This document shows positions 1-10,878 of a stretch of DNA of 64,000 nt, in pieces (within the stretch, counting starts at the first letter, position 1; each line of letters begins with the position of its first letter). The DNA lies in the NCBI GenBank assembly GCA_018105865.1, contig CM030832.1, positions 11,759,756 through 11,823,755 on the forward strand, given 5' to 3'. A program made the translations under genes and the position numbers. The stretch is from Metaphire vulgaris (Eukaryota > Annelida > Clitellata > Crassiclitellata > Megascolecidae). The notes beneath the pieces are model-generated. The model was not told the DNA's origin. It saw nothing but the letters and a program-made list of their open reading frames with translations, and did no database searches.

Positions 1-844
1 TTGTAATTGTAATTGATCTGTGGAAAGGTCAATTACGTGTAATTGTAATTGTCATGTGTGTAATTGTAATTGTAATTGAGCTATTGTAATTGTTTTACCC
101 AATTACAGGAATGTGAGTTTTATAAGTTCTAATAGCGTATTAGCATGTATGAGCCGATGTCTTGTCAGTCTATGAATGTATGGCAGTGAATACAGTGGAT
201 GGTTAGTGAATTGTCAAAGCACAACGGTTATTGGTAAATGGACTCACTGCTCTGCCAGTTGCCATGCAAAATTTACTTATTTACTTTTTACTGCCTTTCA
301 AATTGGAAGGGGACCAGCTTATCATTTGTCTACTTCCTGTGTTCTGCGGCTGCGCTTTTTTGTGAATAAAAGTTTGATGCCAGTAAAGATGAGCGTAAAT
401 CAAGCAGGAGTAATATGGAATTATTTTGAAGTCTGATGACTTTAATAATGCTGTTTTCAATACAAATGTTAAAGTGAAGTGCCGGTTGTGTGGTGAATTA
501 ATGTCATGCTCGAGAAAGGCTACTTCGAATTTGTTGACTCATTTGCAGGTTTGTGAAACTTTGTGTTACGGTTTCTTGAAATCGGCCGTAGCATATGACT
601 TTGTTGAACTAATTTATGTTAATTATTTTAGACACTTAAGTTTATTAAAAGAAGCAGAAAGAGGAATGAAAAGTAATTGTAATTGTAATTGACACGTTTG
701 TAATTGTAATTGTAATTGACACGTTTGTAATTGTAATTGTAATTGGTCCCAGTGTAATTGGTTGTAATTGTAATTGTAATTGACCAAACTCCATATAATT
801 GTAATGTAATTGTAATTGCTTAAAACGTAATTGACCCATGTCTG
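1..844 (+). mobile_element. hAT-type element with TAATTG arrays, 5' end outside window
   Basis: This copy matches the complete element at 4653-5635 over its length, with the same TAATTG-repeat ends, the same middle section and the same 3' terminus GTAATTGACCCATGTCTG. Its start lies before the window. The interior carries a short BED-finger coding exon. It is non-autonomous as far as visible, because no catalytic transposase domain follows. Assignment to hAT rests on the 8-bp target duplication of the sister copy and on the BED finger. Confidence 0.8.
379..548 (+). pseudogene. BED zinc-finger exon of a hAT transposase, frameshifted
   Basis: Reading + strand gives WNYFE, then after a 2-base loss (relative to the 5132 copy) KSDDFNNAV, KCRLCGEL and TSNLLTHL. 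The aromatic W..YF, a C-x2-C pair and a leucine-rich helix with H are the pattern of the BED DNA-binding finger found at the N-terminus of hAT transposases. The exon ends at CAG followed by GTTTGTG, a plausible splice donor at 549. No catalytic exon follows, so this is a remnant inside a deletion derivative. The frameshift is at about 428-430. Confidence 0.65.
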
Positions 845-1017
845 ATGTGATTAACTGAAGCGTGAATTCTGGAAAGTGTCGCGTGATTAGATTTCCACGT
901 AATTAACTGTTGCGTGATTAAATGTCTGTACACCGCTTTATTTAAGAGAAGTAGGCCTAATTTAACAGCAAAGAGGCAAGATCTGGTAATTTTGGTTACT
1001 CAAAGGGAGACTGATAA

Positions 1018-2001
1018 TTCAAGTCAAAGGCGGAGACTGCAATAGAAAAACTGAGGAACAACAAAAGCCCAGGCCAAGATGGGGGTGCAGTAAAACCCTA
1101 AAAACGGAGGAGAAGACCTTACACGTAACACGAGATATTTGACGAGCATGCAACATGGTATGGGAAAAAGAGAAATGGCCAGAGTCAGAGGCGTAGCAGC
1201 CATATGGACAACCTGGCCAAATGCCAAGGGCCCCGACCTGCAAAGGGCTCCCGACCCGATCCAAAAAATTTTTTCTCACAAAGTTGTAAAGTTATCAGAT
1301 CAAAGACCGACAAGCAAAAAAGGTCGTCAACATTTTCGCAAACTTGTCAGATCGTCTCTGGAAAGGGCCCCCTGCCCGTTTTTCGCCAAGGGCCCCCGAG
1401 CATATTGCTACGCCACTGGCCAGAGTGTACAAGTCAATAATGGCCATGATACCAAAAAAGGGCAACACAAAAAATGCTCAAATCACCGACTAATCGCCCT
1501 TATATCCCATCCAAGCAAGGTTCTCTTGTCCATTATCTTCCATGACTGAAAGGCAAGTTGGAAGCGATTCTTTCCGAAGAACAAGGTGGATTCATAGAGG
1601 GAAGAAGCACAATGCAACAAGTCCTAGCATTACGACTGTTAATGGAACAAACGCTGGAATGCTTTGTAGACTACAGTCTACAGAAAGGCCTTTGACTCGG
1701 TGTGACATGACGGCCTCTGGATAATTCTAGAAAGCGCAGGAGTCAAAGGCAAGCCACTAAGAGTCCTGCGCAATCTCTATGAGGCAGCCACGGTCAGTGT
1801 TCGATACAAGGGCAAGATCGGAGACTGATTCTTTTCTTAATATCGCTAAAACAATGACAGAAAATGAAGAGGACGGATTCACCGTTAATGGCATAAAATT
1901 TAAAGAACTGCGATATGCCGATGATGTTGATCTCCTGGTTAATTTTCGGGGGAAAACAGACAATAATCATTACAAGGTATTCCGAAACCCTGACTACGTC
2001 G
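1018..2001 (+). pseudogene. Dead non-LTR retrotransposon reverse transcriptase
   Basis: Frameshifted pieces in order resemble the RT domain of a LINE ORF2: AIEKLRNNKSPGQDG near 1035, VWEKEKWP near 1160, MAMIPKKGNTKNA near 1440-1475, HRLIALISHPSKVLL near 1482, EAILSEEQGGFIEGRSTMQQ near 1565, then KAFDSV/HDGLW, GKPLRVLRNLYEAATVSVRY and finally ELRYADDVDLL at about 1907, the catalytic YADD box. Several stops and frame changes separate them, and a MITE (1186-1418) interrupts the reading between KEKWP and MAMIPKKG. The clade is uncertain (RTE or I-like). It is a molecular fossil without function. Confidence 0.85.
1186..1418. mobile_element. hAT-like MITE inserted in the RT pseudogene
   Basis: Termini CAGAGGCGTAGCA and TGCTACGCCACTG form inverted repeats, and GCCAGAGT is duplicated exactly on both sides (1178-1185 and 1419-1426). 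The 8-bp duplication and CAGNG ends are hAT signatures. Removing it plus one duplication rejoins the RT reading, so it inserted after the LINE. No coding capacity. Confidence 0.9.
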
Positions 2002-2010
2002 CTGACAGTC

Positions 2011-2191
2011 CAGTGTCTATTCTAGCCACCTAGACATTGGGAGGGTGGAGTTTAACATTTTTGGGGAACAGGTCGACATTCAAAGGGGAGGTCATACTAC
2101 TTGCCAAAATGTCAAAAAAATTTAGGGAAAATTTCAAACTTGAGGGTGGGTGAGAAATTCTCCCCGCAGAGAAGGTCTAGAATAAACACTG
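2011..2191. mobile_element. hAT-like MITE (CAGTGTTTATTCTAG family)
   Basis: The termini are CAGTGTCTATTCTAG and CTAGAATAAACACTG. CTGACAGT(C) is repeated on both sides (2002-2010 and 2192-2200). It lies just after the YADD box of the RT pseudogene. Related copies are at 5858-6083 (opposite orientation) and 59422-59595. Confidence 0.88.
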
Positions 2192-2499
2192 CTGACAGTC
2201 GACCATCGAGAGTACCAAATCACGCTCAACGCTGCTGAACTTTCGGGGTTCCATTAGGAACCGCCACGAAATGTCAAGTAGGCAGAATACTTCTAAACAC
2301 GAACCACTCGAGATGTGTCAAGCGTCTTATTTTGGTCAAAGATGCAGTAAGTTTTCATACACGTTGACAGTTGACGGCACCACAGACTCAATGCCAAAAT
2401 GATGATCGTATGAATTGAATTAACAACTACAAGTAGACCCGTGTTAAAGGTTTTCCATACTCTGATTCGAGCATTGGGGCACCAAGGATTTTCCTACAC

Positions 2500-2716
2500 C
2501 AGTCATGGACGTCCGCAGAAATTTTTCCAGAGGGGTGCAAAACAAGGTATTGTGACGAAAGAAATGAAAAATTTCAGGGGGTGCAAAACAAGGTATTGTG
2601 ACGAAAGAAATGGAAAAAATTTCCAGGGGTGCAAAACAAGGTTTTGTTACACACAAGAAACAAGTAATTTAACTTTTTTCACCCCATTGCACTCCCTCCG
2701 GACGCCCATGACACCA
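2500..2716. repeat. MITE-like unit with three ~48-bp tandem repeats
   Basis: Three consecutive ~48-bp units built on GGGTGCAAAACAAGGTATTG lie at about 2518-2660. They sit between inverted ends GTCATGGACGTCCGCAG (2502) and CGGACGCCCATGAC (about 2699). I could not define a clean target duplication. Open frames here are products of the tandem repeat. Confidence 0.5.
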
Positions 2717-3110
2717 GCCCCAGCGGGGGTTACACCGTCGGGTTTATTACAGACACCCCTGAGTTCTACGCCCCTTCCCAGGGGTGGTGTTGGCTATCGC
2801 TAAGACAGACTGATATTACAAATATACATTTAAAAATCTAAAGGGGGAAATTCACCTCTGGAAATTGAAACTTGAACCACTATACTGTCTATACAGCAAT
2901 TGAATCCACAAAAATTAGAATGGACCGTATGAAAACGGAAGAGATGACAACGGAAATCGTATTTTTGACTTGTATTTTTTTTTTCCGGGGGCCAAGCATC
3001 GAATCCTCGCCACCTTCCCCGCCCATTTCTATTCCCCCTGGGTCCAAGGACTCTAGATGAAACACTGGACAATGACACCCTCTGCAACTATGGGACACCC
3101 CCTCGAACGC
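2717..3110 (+). repeat. Dispersed repeat, second copy at 50085-50440 in reverse
   Basis: The stretch from the GTGGTGTTGGCTATC region to TCTAGATGAAACACTGGACA recurs in inverse orientation near 50085-50440. Both share the blocks GAATGGACCGTATGAAAACG and TAGATGAAACACTGG and their order. Coding potential is not apparent and the family is not recognised. Confidence 0.65.
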
Positions 3111-3189
3111 AAATTCCTGGAAAATAGCCCGTGGAGAAGTGCTGATTTCGGGGTTCCTTTGGAATACAGCGACGCAGGTGGGGCCTAGG

Positions 3190-4060
3190 CCATTTATCTA
3201 GAGTAGGGTGCTAGCCGTACGTCTATACTCTATATACCAACGCTTTGCCTTCGTAGATTCCTCATTCTGCTACCGCCCTCTAGCGAGTAAAAGTGAGTCG
3301 ACCTTAGGAGCTCCAGTAGGACTAGGTCTCTGTTCCGTCATCGTGCCTCTCCAGCTTGTCACAAATCTGCCATCTTCCCGTTTCAGACTCATAATTATTA
3401 GGACGTTTTAAATTTTATTCTATTCTATAAATTTACAGCCAACACATAATATTTATTCTGTTCGTCGGCAATGTGACATTTCTTAAAAAATGGAGGTGGT
3501 CAAACTGCCGCATCCAAAAACTACTGACCTTCAGTGGTGCATGGTCAGACGGTCAAAACCAAAACTTTTTGAATCTTTCTGATGGTCGCTCAGACTCGTT
3601 CTCGACCAGCGGAGAGACGTTAAGTTTATAAACACAATGGTCCATTACAGAAGACTATTTCTAGACGTATGGTGATAATAAAGCATGCTGGGTACTTACC
3701 GGTACCTTTCTCCCATGTCAAGGGATGATTGACCATGGTGTCAGCCATTAGTAGGAACGTCAAATCTGATGATGGCTGGAAAAGAAACACGAACGCTATA
3801 TAGCTTGTCAGTTCTAAGCAAGCAACGCCGAGAGATTCTATGGTCTGATTAAAATCCCTGTCACTGATTACGTTGCGTCAGTTATATAGGGCTACATAAA
3901 TAAACACAGATAACGCATGGAATCACGTTCATGACCGAACGTGCAATAGGCCTAGTCATCGTATTTTCAAACGTGATCAGAATGCGTGATTCTTTGACCG
4001 TACGTTTGACACATGGCTGACTCAAACGCGGTGCTTGAGTAAGTTGAGTTTTATCGGTGA
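3190..4060. other. Unassigned unique-looking DNA
   Basis: No coding motif, RNA gene or terminal repeat was recognised. Moderately AT-rich, with scattered AGGCCTA motifs. Confidence 0.4.
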
Positions 4061-4064
4061 CTGG

Positions 4065-4253
4065 CAGTGGCGACTCTAGGATTTGGCAAGTGGGGGCTGT
4101 TGGGGTGGCAACTTCTAATCATGGGGGGGGCAACCATTTGTTGTTTAATGTATGTAGCATTAAGTATAGGGTCCCAACTGGGGGGGCGACACTGGGGGGC
4201 CAGGCACTCAATAGGGGGGCACGGACCCCCTGCCCCCGGTGGAGCCGCCACTG
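4065..4253. mobile_element. hAT-like MITE with perfect 8-bp duplication
   Basis: The ends are CAGTGGCGACTCTAGG and GGAGCCGCCACTG. GTGACTGG flanks both sides (4057-4064 and 4254-4261). The interior matches 52949-53133 closely (GGGGTGGCAACTTCTAATCA, TTTGTTGTTTAATGTATGTA), so the two are sister copies. Confidence 0.92.
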
Positions 4254-4544
4254 GTGACTGGCACAGAGGCCCGAAAATATCACGACAACTGATCTCCATC
4301 TTGTCCCGCTTGGTTCGGAAAAACTGTGGCCGCAGTCTAGCGCGATAGCGGGTTGGCTGCTGACGATTACCAAAAAGCAGACGAAAGCTTGTCATACTCG
4401 TAATTTTTCTGCACTTCTTAACGAGACTGTATATTTAGCTGCAGTGATAAAAACGTTATTTTAAATTTTTTCCGAGGCTAAGTGAACCTATGTGAAAACC
4501 GTTAGGCCTCTAGCCTACTTTTAACATTTTTAACCCCATCGCCA

Positions 4545-4652
4545 GAGGACCAGATAAATTTTCAATCCGTTTATTGTTTAAACTGTCGTTGTCTCTTCGC
4601 CCAAACTGTTCCATTTATTCACAACTGTCGCACAAAATTTCATCCTTGGTCA
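4545..4652 (-). pseudogene. LINE (CR1-like) ORF2 C-terminus, part 2
   Basis: Minus-strand translation gives RMKFCATVVNKWNSLGEET followed after a stop by TINGLKIYL. This resembles the FFSQRVVNxWNSLP...SVNxFKNRLD tail typical of CR1-like ORF2 proteins. It continues the fragment at 5644-5850; the hAT element at 4653-5635 splits the two. Stops are present, so it is non-functional. Confidence 0.65.
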
Positions 4653-5635
4653 CAGACATGGGTCAATTACAATTATAATTGTAATTCAATTGTAATTAAT
4701 TACATTTTTGCCAATGTAATTGTAATTGTAATTGATTTGTGGAAAGTTCAATTACATGTAATTGTAATTGTAATTGTCATGTGTGTAATTGTAATTGTAA
4801 TTGAGCTATTGTAATTGATTTACCCAATTACAGGAATGTGAGTTTTATAAGTTCTAATAGCGTATTAGCATGTATGAGCCGAAGTCTTGTCAGTCTATGA
4901 ATGTGTGTCAGTGAATACATTGGATGGTTAGTGAATTGTCAAAGCACAACGGTTAATTATTGGTATATGGACTCACTGCTCTGGTCAGTTGCCATGCAAA
5001 CATTTACTTACCGGCATTTAGCCTACTTTTTAATGCCTTTCAAATTGGAAGGGAACCAGCTTATCATATGTCTGCTTCCTATGTTCTGCGGCTGCGCTTT
5101 TTTGTGAATAAAAGTTTAATGCCAGTAAAGATGAGCGTAAATCAAGCAGGAGTAATATGGAATTATTTTGAAAAGTCTGATGACTTTAATAATGCTGTTT
5201 CCAGGAGCAGGAGTAATATGGAATTATTTTGAAAAGTCTGATGACTTTAATAATGCTGTTTCCAATGCAAATGTTAAAGTGAAGTGCTGGTTGTGTGGTG
5301 AATTAGTGTCATGCTGATAAAAAAGGCTACTTGAATTTGTTGACTCATTTGCGGGTTTGTGAAACTTTGTGTTACGGTTTTTTAAATAGGCCGTAGCATA
5401 TGAATTTGTTGAACTAATTTATGTTAATTATTTTAGACACTTAAGTTTTTTTAAAAGAAGCAGAAATAGGAATGAAAAGTAATTGTAATTGTAATTGTAA
5501 TTGACACGTTTGTAATTGTAATTGTAATTGGTCCCAATGTAATTGGCTGTAATTGTAATTGTAATTGTAATTGACAAAAATCCGTATAATTGTAATGTAA
5601 TTGTAATTGCTTAAAACGTAATTGACCCATGTCTG
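4653..5635 (+). mobile_element. Complete non-autonomous hAT element with TAATTG arrays
   Basis: Perfect 18-bp terminal inverted repeats CAGACATGGGTCAATTAC and GTAATTGACCCATGTCTG bound a 983-bp element. CTTGGTCA is duplicated exactly at 4645-4652 and 5636-5643. Arrays of TAATTG fill both subterminal regions, which could serve as multiple transposase or host-factor sites (inference). The interior contains a damaged BED-finger exon. Sister copies are 1-844 and a minimal derivative at 37501-37654. The target was a CR1-like LINE fragment on the minus strand. Confidence 0.93.
5132..5354 (+). pseudogene. BED zinc-finger exon remnant, internally duplicated
   Basis: This is the same exon as at 379-548: GVIWNYFEKSDDFNNAV and KCWLCGELVSC can be read. 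A ~62-bp segment is tandemly duplicated (about 5148-5209 and 5210-5271) and in-frame stops follow VSC, so it cannot encode a functional finger. The BED domain normally provides DNA binding for hAT transposases. Confidence 0.65.
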
Positions 5636-5643
5636 CTTGGTCA

Positions 5644-5850
5644 CCACCCTCTGCTTGAACAATTTGCATATGTGGCCTCTTCAACTTTCTGCTACAGTGG
5701 GCTAATATAAAGAATCGATCGTATGGCTCATCTACTTCCCCAGTCATTATTTTGTATGTTTCTATAAAATCTCCCCTCTCTTCTCCTTTCTAACGTCGTC
5801 AAATCCACAATATCGAAGTCTTTTTTCTGAAGTATTACTGAAGTCGGAGG
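5644..5850 (-). pseudogene. LINE (CR1-like) ORF2 C-terminal fragment, part 1
   Basis: The minus strand reads FDDVRKEKRG, DFIETYKIMTGEVDEPYDRF, then FILAH and HMQIVQAEGGDQ, with one frame change near RGD. ETYKI(M)TG...PYDRFF is a conserved stretch after the RT domain of CR1-like ORF2. The reading is interrupted by the hAT element and resumes at 4652. Confidence 0.75.
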
Positions 5851-5857
5851 AGGAAAC

Positions 5858-6083
5858 CAGTGTTTATTCTAGAGTCTAGACCTTCTCTGGGAGAGAATTT
5901 CCCCTCCCCCAAAGTTTGAAATTTCTCCCAAATTTTTTTGACTCTTTTTGCTTGTCAGGGCTTTTGGAGAGTCGGAGAGGGAAAATATATTGATGACCTT
6001 TTTGCTTGCCAAGACTAACAATGTCTGTTCCCCCCAAAAATGTTAAACTTCCCCCAATGTCTAGGTGGCTAGAATAAACAATA
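5858..6083. mobile_element. hAT-like MITE (CAGTGTTTATTCTAG family)
   Basis: It starts CAGTGTTTATTCTAGAG and ends TGGCTAGAATAAACAATA, the last bases decayed from ACACTG. GAGGAAAC is duplicated exactly (5850-5857 and 6084-6091). Interior blocks match 2011-2191 in reverse. Confidence 0.88.
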
Positions 6084-6366
6084 GAGGAAACCTCAAGATA
6101 GACTTTGCGCCCAAGATCCTCGATTAGCCATTGGATACCTTTTATCTCTGTTAATCAATATTACAGTAATTATAATATAGGAATTCAATGAACATGCTTG
6201 CTTCGACTTCTTCGTAGCTTTCATTTTTGCCCGGCAAACTAATGAACGTTCGGCATAGCGCCGTCTATTGCAGATGAGTATGCGATATTTTTTAGCAGTT
6301 CTTGATTGGCAATTATTAAGTTCACAAGTCACAGGATTGCAATGTAAAACACATTTGAAGAGACTG

Positions 6367-6403
<37 letters not shown>

Positions 6404-6445
6404 GTAATAATAATAATAACATGCTATCGAATAATATTGCTCTCA

Positions 6446-6488
<43 letters not shown>

Positions 6489-6594
6489 TCTCAAACAGCA
6501 CTGCAGCATTTATTAATGGAATACCTATCTACACAATCAATGGATGAGGACCAATGATTATTACTATTGAAGAGTACCAATGATGATGATGATG

Positions 6595-6633
<39 letters not shown>

Positions 6634-6634
6634 C
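6367..6634. repeat. Cluster of (ATA), (TAA) and (GAT)/(TAT) microsatellites
   Basis: Triplet arrays lie at 6367-6419, 6449-6487 and 6580-6634. Long asparagine, tyrosine or isoleucine frames here are artefacts of the triplets. Confidence 0.95.
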
Positions 6635-6733
6635 ATACATACATACAACAAAAAATTAATAAAAGTTTAAAATGGTTCAGTAGGGTCTGCCCTTTGTCAG
6701 AACCACTATGCTCCACCTATCCATTTATTCCTA

Positions 6734-6903
6734 TAAGGGGCGGTCCATTAATTTCGTCAACAATATATTGACAATTTTCGACCCCACTTCCCCTTTGTCA
6801 ATAACTGTCAAACTTTCGGTGACCCCTAAAATTATGTAAAAAATTTCGACCCCTCTATACAAAGGGCCGCCCATTATTTATGTCAAAAATTTTAGGCAAT
6901 TAT

Positions 6904-6972
<69 letters not shown>

Positions 6973-7608
6973 TAATCAATCACATTTGCAAGGCGCATTT
7001 ACCAATGCGCCGCTGCTGTTACATTAAAGTAAAACGTCTTGAGGTTGGTAAGAAATGTTGAGCGTGAAACCACATGATCGCGTATAGCCGTCTGGAGAGC
7101 GTTTCAACTTTGAGGTCCAATAGCCTTGAATCAGGTACGATCACCAAGTCTACTATGAGTTCTCGATGTGACCAGCAACCGACTGTCATTGGATCGAACG
7201 AAGCCCTAAGGATCTTTGCGTTTGTCGAACAAGTTGACAATCGTTAGTCAGATAGTCGGGTGATTCTCCACGCAGGCATTTGTCGACCAGAGAGGTGACT
7301 TTGAACTCGATGCGCTGCTTAACTAGCAGCCAGACCCCCCATTTAGACTCCCATTTGTCAAGTGACAACAACTCTCAAACTTTCAGTGACCCCTAATGAA
7401 ATTATGTCAAAAACTTTAAAATATTTTATAGGCCCCAAGGCTGGCTTATATGCTAAAATAGAGTTATGAAAATTAGTTTTTTGATTTTTAAATTTATTGT
7501 AAATAATGAAATTGTTGACGTCAATTTATTTCGCCCCCTGGAAGCAAGTGTCAAACTTTTTCAAAGCCCCTCCCCTATTTTGTTGACGCAATTTATGGAC
7601 AATCCTTA
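6734..7608. mobile_element. MITE-like element with GGGCGGTCCATTAATT ends, interrupted by a LINE tail
   Basis: The left end GGGCGGTCCATTAATTTCGT and the right end TTGACGCAATTTATGGAC are imperfect inverted repeats. Internal blocks (GACCCCTAAAATTATGT, TGTCAAACTTTCGGTGACCC) recur at 12220-12410. A minus-strand LINE tail with its TAGA array sits in the middle (6905-7371). Confidence 0.5.
6905..7371 (-). pseudogene. CR1/L2-like LINE 3' fragment with (TATC)n tail
   Basis: The minus-strand peptide QRIEFKVTSLVDKCLRGESP, followed by DYLTND, resembles the RIxFKxxxLxxKCLxxxxPxYL segment downstream of the RT in CR1/L2 ORF2. Downstream the strand reads GCGCCTTGCAAATGTGATT and then a TATC tetranucleotide array, like the short 3' tandem tails of these LINEs. 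Stops break the frame. Confidence 0.6.
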
Positions 7609-7609
7609 T

Positions 7610-8375
7610 GGTAGCATATAAAACATACATGCATCAGTCGGTTACTGTGTAACTGCTACAATACTCTGTCTACAGTCTATATAGTAGCTCTGCAAGACCA
7701 ATCTAGTATCCTATAGTATGCCTACTTAGGCCTATTTTAAAAGCATTTTCAATAGTATCCATTACTGATCGAGACAATGCATATGGCGACGCAGTAGTGA
7801 GAGATCCCACTCGAACCGTGTCCGAGTATCACAATAGCAGGACATATATTATAAATTATATAATAAAATAAGTAATATACAATAATTATGCATTATAATT
7901 AAGCCGGTGATTTAAGTTTAACACTTAGCTATTAATCTATTATTTCCAGGTAACTCTTCTTCTCCTCCCATCATGCACATCGACTGTGATCTCTGGAATG
8001 ACTTGGTCTTTTGCGAATGGCTTTGCAGTACCATCGATGGATGCCTTTAAAGTATTATGACTTGCGCTATAGAAGTGGATTCTATTGTTAGCAATATCAT
8101 CACTTATTACACTGGTCTACATTTAAAAAAAAATTTTCTGCTGACCTAAGTATTTTTGCTGATTTTACCCAATTGAGAGGTGCTGATTCCAGATATGAAG
8201 TCAAAAATTATGCAATACGTCAATTTTTTTTGCAAATGAGGAATGCTTAATTAAAGGTGTTAAAGTCAATCATAAGGGAAAATAGGAAATTCTGAAGAAC
8301 CGATAACACATAATATTTTTTATTCAGCCAAAAAATGAGTCTGTCGTCTAACCAAGAGAGCAATAAGAGCAATAG
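7610..8375. other. Unassigned AT-rich DNA; 3' flank of the pseudogene below
   Basis: No coding motif recognised. Part of it may be the 3' untranslated region of the minus-strand pseudogene at 8376-9512. Confidence 0.3.
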
Positions 8376-9512
8376 CTAGTTGCTTAAATTTAAGTTTGGA
8401 GGCAGGAATCTTCTCTTTTTGGATGCTCTGGTATAGTTATGATCACAGTTGTCACGCTGTAAACATCAGCAGTAGTCTGCCATAATGTTTATGTTTCCAT
8501 CTGCCTTGATATCTACGTTCCATGGTTGTGATGTCTTGATGGAAGCATTCTCCTTGTTCTTCACTCATAGCTTCAAGATTTGAAGTTCAGGTAGCTATGA
8601 AGGAAATGCAACTTGACACTCATGTTTGCTCCCAGTCTTCGAAAAGCAATCTTCGAATTTTGAACTGAAAGGTCATAATTCTCGACTCTTAAGTTGCCAA
8701 GTAAGTCAGTAATCAGGTTGTAAAAGCATCTTGTCTACAACTATAACATCCCATTGATTCAATAAGTCCTTTGATGTTGATGCAATATACAAACTCCTCC
8801 TCCATATGGAAATATTTCAAAAGATCATTCTCTCTGCCATGATACATAAGTGTGGTTCCTGGAGCCAACACTGAACAGGTTCTTTTCCTTCAGTCTTGAA
8901 CCCAGTAACTCTGCTGACGACTTTGGCAGATCTAGATCCCGTACAAGGTCATTCAACTCAGCTTGCTTGAGCGTTTGGTGCATTCCAGCGTCAACTTCTG
9001 AGGCCATGAAATCTTCACCATCGGTGTCTGTTGACTGACAAAATTCATCGTCGTCAGAAACTCCCAAAGTAGTGCAAATAGGTACAGGAACTTCGTCACA
9101 GTGAGCAACCGGTCTCAGAGCAGAGGAGAGATTTGGGTACTGGATGGAAGATTTTGTCTTTGTGGACATGCCTGAAATATTTACCAGGCAGAAGTAGCAG
9201 TCATCAACATGGTTTCGAGGCTCTTGCCACACCATTGGAACTCCAAAGCTAAGACTTTTCTCTGACCTTTAGTCTTTTTCTCTGACCTTTAGTCACATTA
9301 TGAACTGTCTGAGGCTTTCAACACATGTCCTGCACACTTTATGTGGTGTCCAAGGTTTTCCTGGTCACCCATTCTAACTGCGAAATATGCATGATAAGCT
9401 TTATGCACAAATTCAGACACATCTTATCTTTGTTTAGGTGTTGTAAAACAACCACAAATGTAGCAAAATTTGTCAGGATCATTCCAGCACTGCCCACGAA
9501 GTGTTCCAGTGC
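8376..9512 (-). pseudogene. Decayed, internally deleted gene of a widespread invertebrate repeat family
   Basis: In minus-strand order I read NDPDKFCYICG, FVHKAYHAYFAVRMGDQENL, FGVPMVWQEPRNHVDDCYFC, ALRPVAHCDEVPVP, AELNDLVRDLDLPKSSAELL, LKYFHMEEEFVYCINIKGL, then LLGNLRVENYDLS, LGANMSVKLHFLHSYL, MSEEQGECFHQDI, ERRYQGRW and MADYC, ending near 8376. I recognise this series as an uncharacterised high-copy protein family seen in hydra, insect and other invertebrate genomes; its function is unknown to me. Several C-x2-C pairs at the N-terminus suggest a zinc-binding module. The middle is missing between GLIESMG and LLGN (my memory of the family suggests about 200 residues), and stops and frameshifts are present (for example after TPKQR). 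Confidence 0.75.
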
Positions 9513-9519
9513 TGGGTGA

Positions 9520-10870
9520 CATATTCCACAGAAAGCTATTTAGAAGAGTTAAATTTGCTGTGACTTGTAAGCCTCATGAACGACTGAATGCTGCCGTCGG
9601 TTTCACGCTGCTTATATAGGCCTATATCCATAAAATGCTGACGTCTGCAGTTTAAAACTGCCTATTAAACTGTTGTGTTATTAAATAGTTATGCCCACTG
9701 CATATTAAGCATATCTTGTTGCACATCCTTATCTTTTTGCATATTCAATATAGCTAAAGAATTATAATACATAATGCGATGTTATTACTGTAAACAGTAA
9801 ATCAGTAAACAGCGTTTTGTGGAAAAACTGGACGTGATAGGAGGAAATGGGTGTGATTTTTGGATTCAGCACACCAAAATACATAAAGATCACATGCTAT
9901 CTTCAAGTCAGCAAAATTGACGTAGACCAGTGTTATCATATGCGTGTTTCTTTTATTTTCGACATAGGTGAGAACATAAAATGTTTCTTCTCTAAGCAAA
10001 TTTTGTTCTTATTCATGAAACTTTGAGGATAAGCAAGATATAGACCTAGAAGGCAATCGTCTTTAACCGACAAACAATATCCAGAAAAGAAATAATTATC
10101 AGGAACTGACGATAATTAACTTGCCTCTTGTTTTACCTCTTTCAATTGTTCAATCGCCACAAGCCAGACGTAGTGCAATAATAATCATTCACAGGCCTAT
10201 AGACAGACTGCATGAAATCCATACAAAACTTCTTTCTGAAGCTCTTGAAAGAAGTATTCGCCAACTTTTGAGTGACAGTAATGACCCCAAAGGGTTCGCA
10301 ACTTCGTCATGCATCTCAAAATACCTAAATTTTCCATTCTCCGCCTATATACGCATGAATAATTAGCGCACATAAAAAAGAGAATTCTCCAGACTCCCTT
10401 TTTATCTCATTACCGCCCAGGCATGTTGTTCATCTTATGTTGTTCAAAAATGAGATAAATTTATTAGATAATTAAGGTATTAGTCATGGCTGAGCGTAGG
10501 AATAAAAATCACACGCCTTAAGTGTAGGTCTACTCGGTGGTGACGCATCTGCATTCTGCAACGGAGTAAAAAACTGTAAACAAGTCTCAACTCAAATTAT
10601 TGCTGAGTAGCCTACCGTAATTTCATGGTTTCTAACAGGATTTCACGCCCAAACCCATTTCGATTTGGTTTGAAAAGTAGAGCAATCGTCAACAACAATG
10701 AAATTGTACAAAGTGACAGTGTATTACTTCATCCTATTAAATTTATATTTTGGCTGCTAGTTCATGTTATCCTTTTCAACTGATTTAGAATGTATTCTTA
10801 CAGGCAGTAGCTGTGTCAGTCTTATTAATGGAAAATAGCACTGCTTGTTTGAGCGTTGAGGCACGTTTGA
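9520..10870. other. Unassigned AT-rich DNA
   Basis: No protein motif, tRNA or terminal repeat recognised; short open frames look random. Confidence 0.35.
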
Positions 10871-10878
10871 ATATGGGT

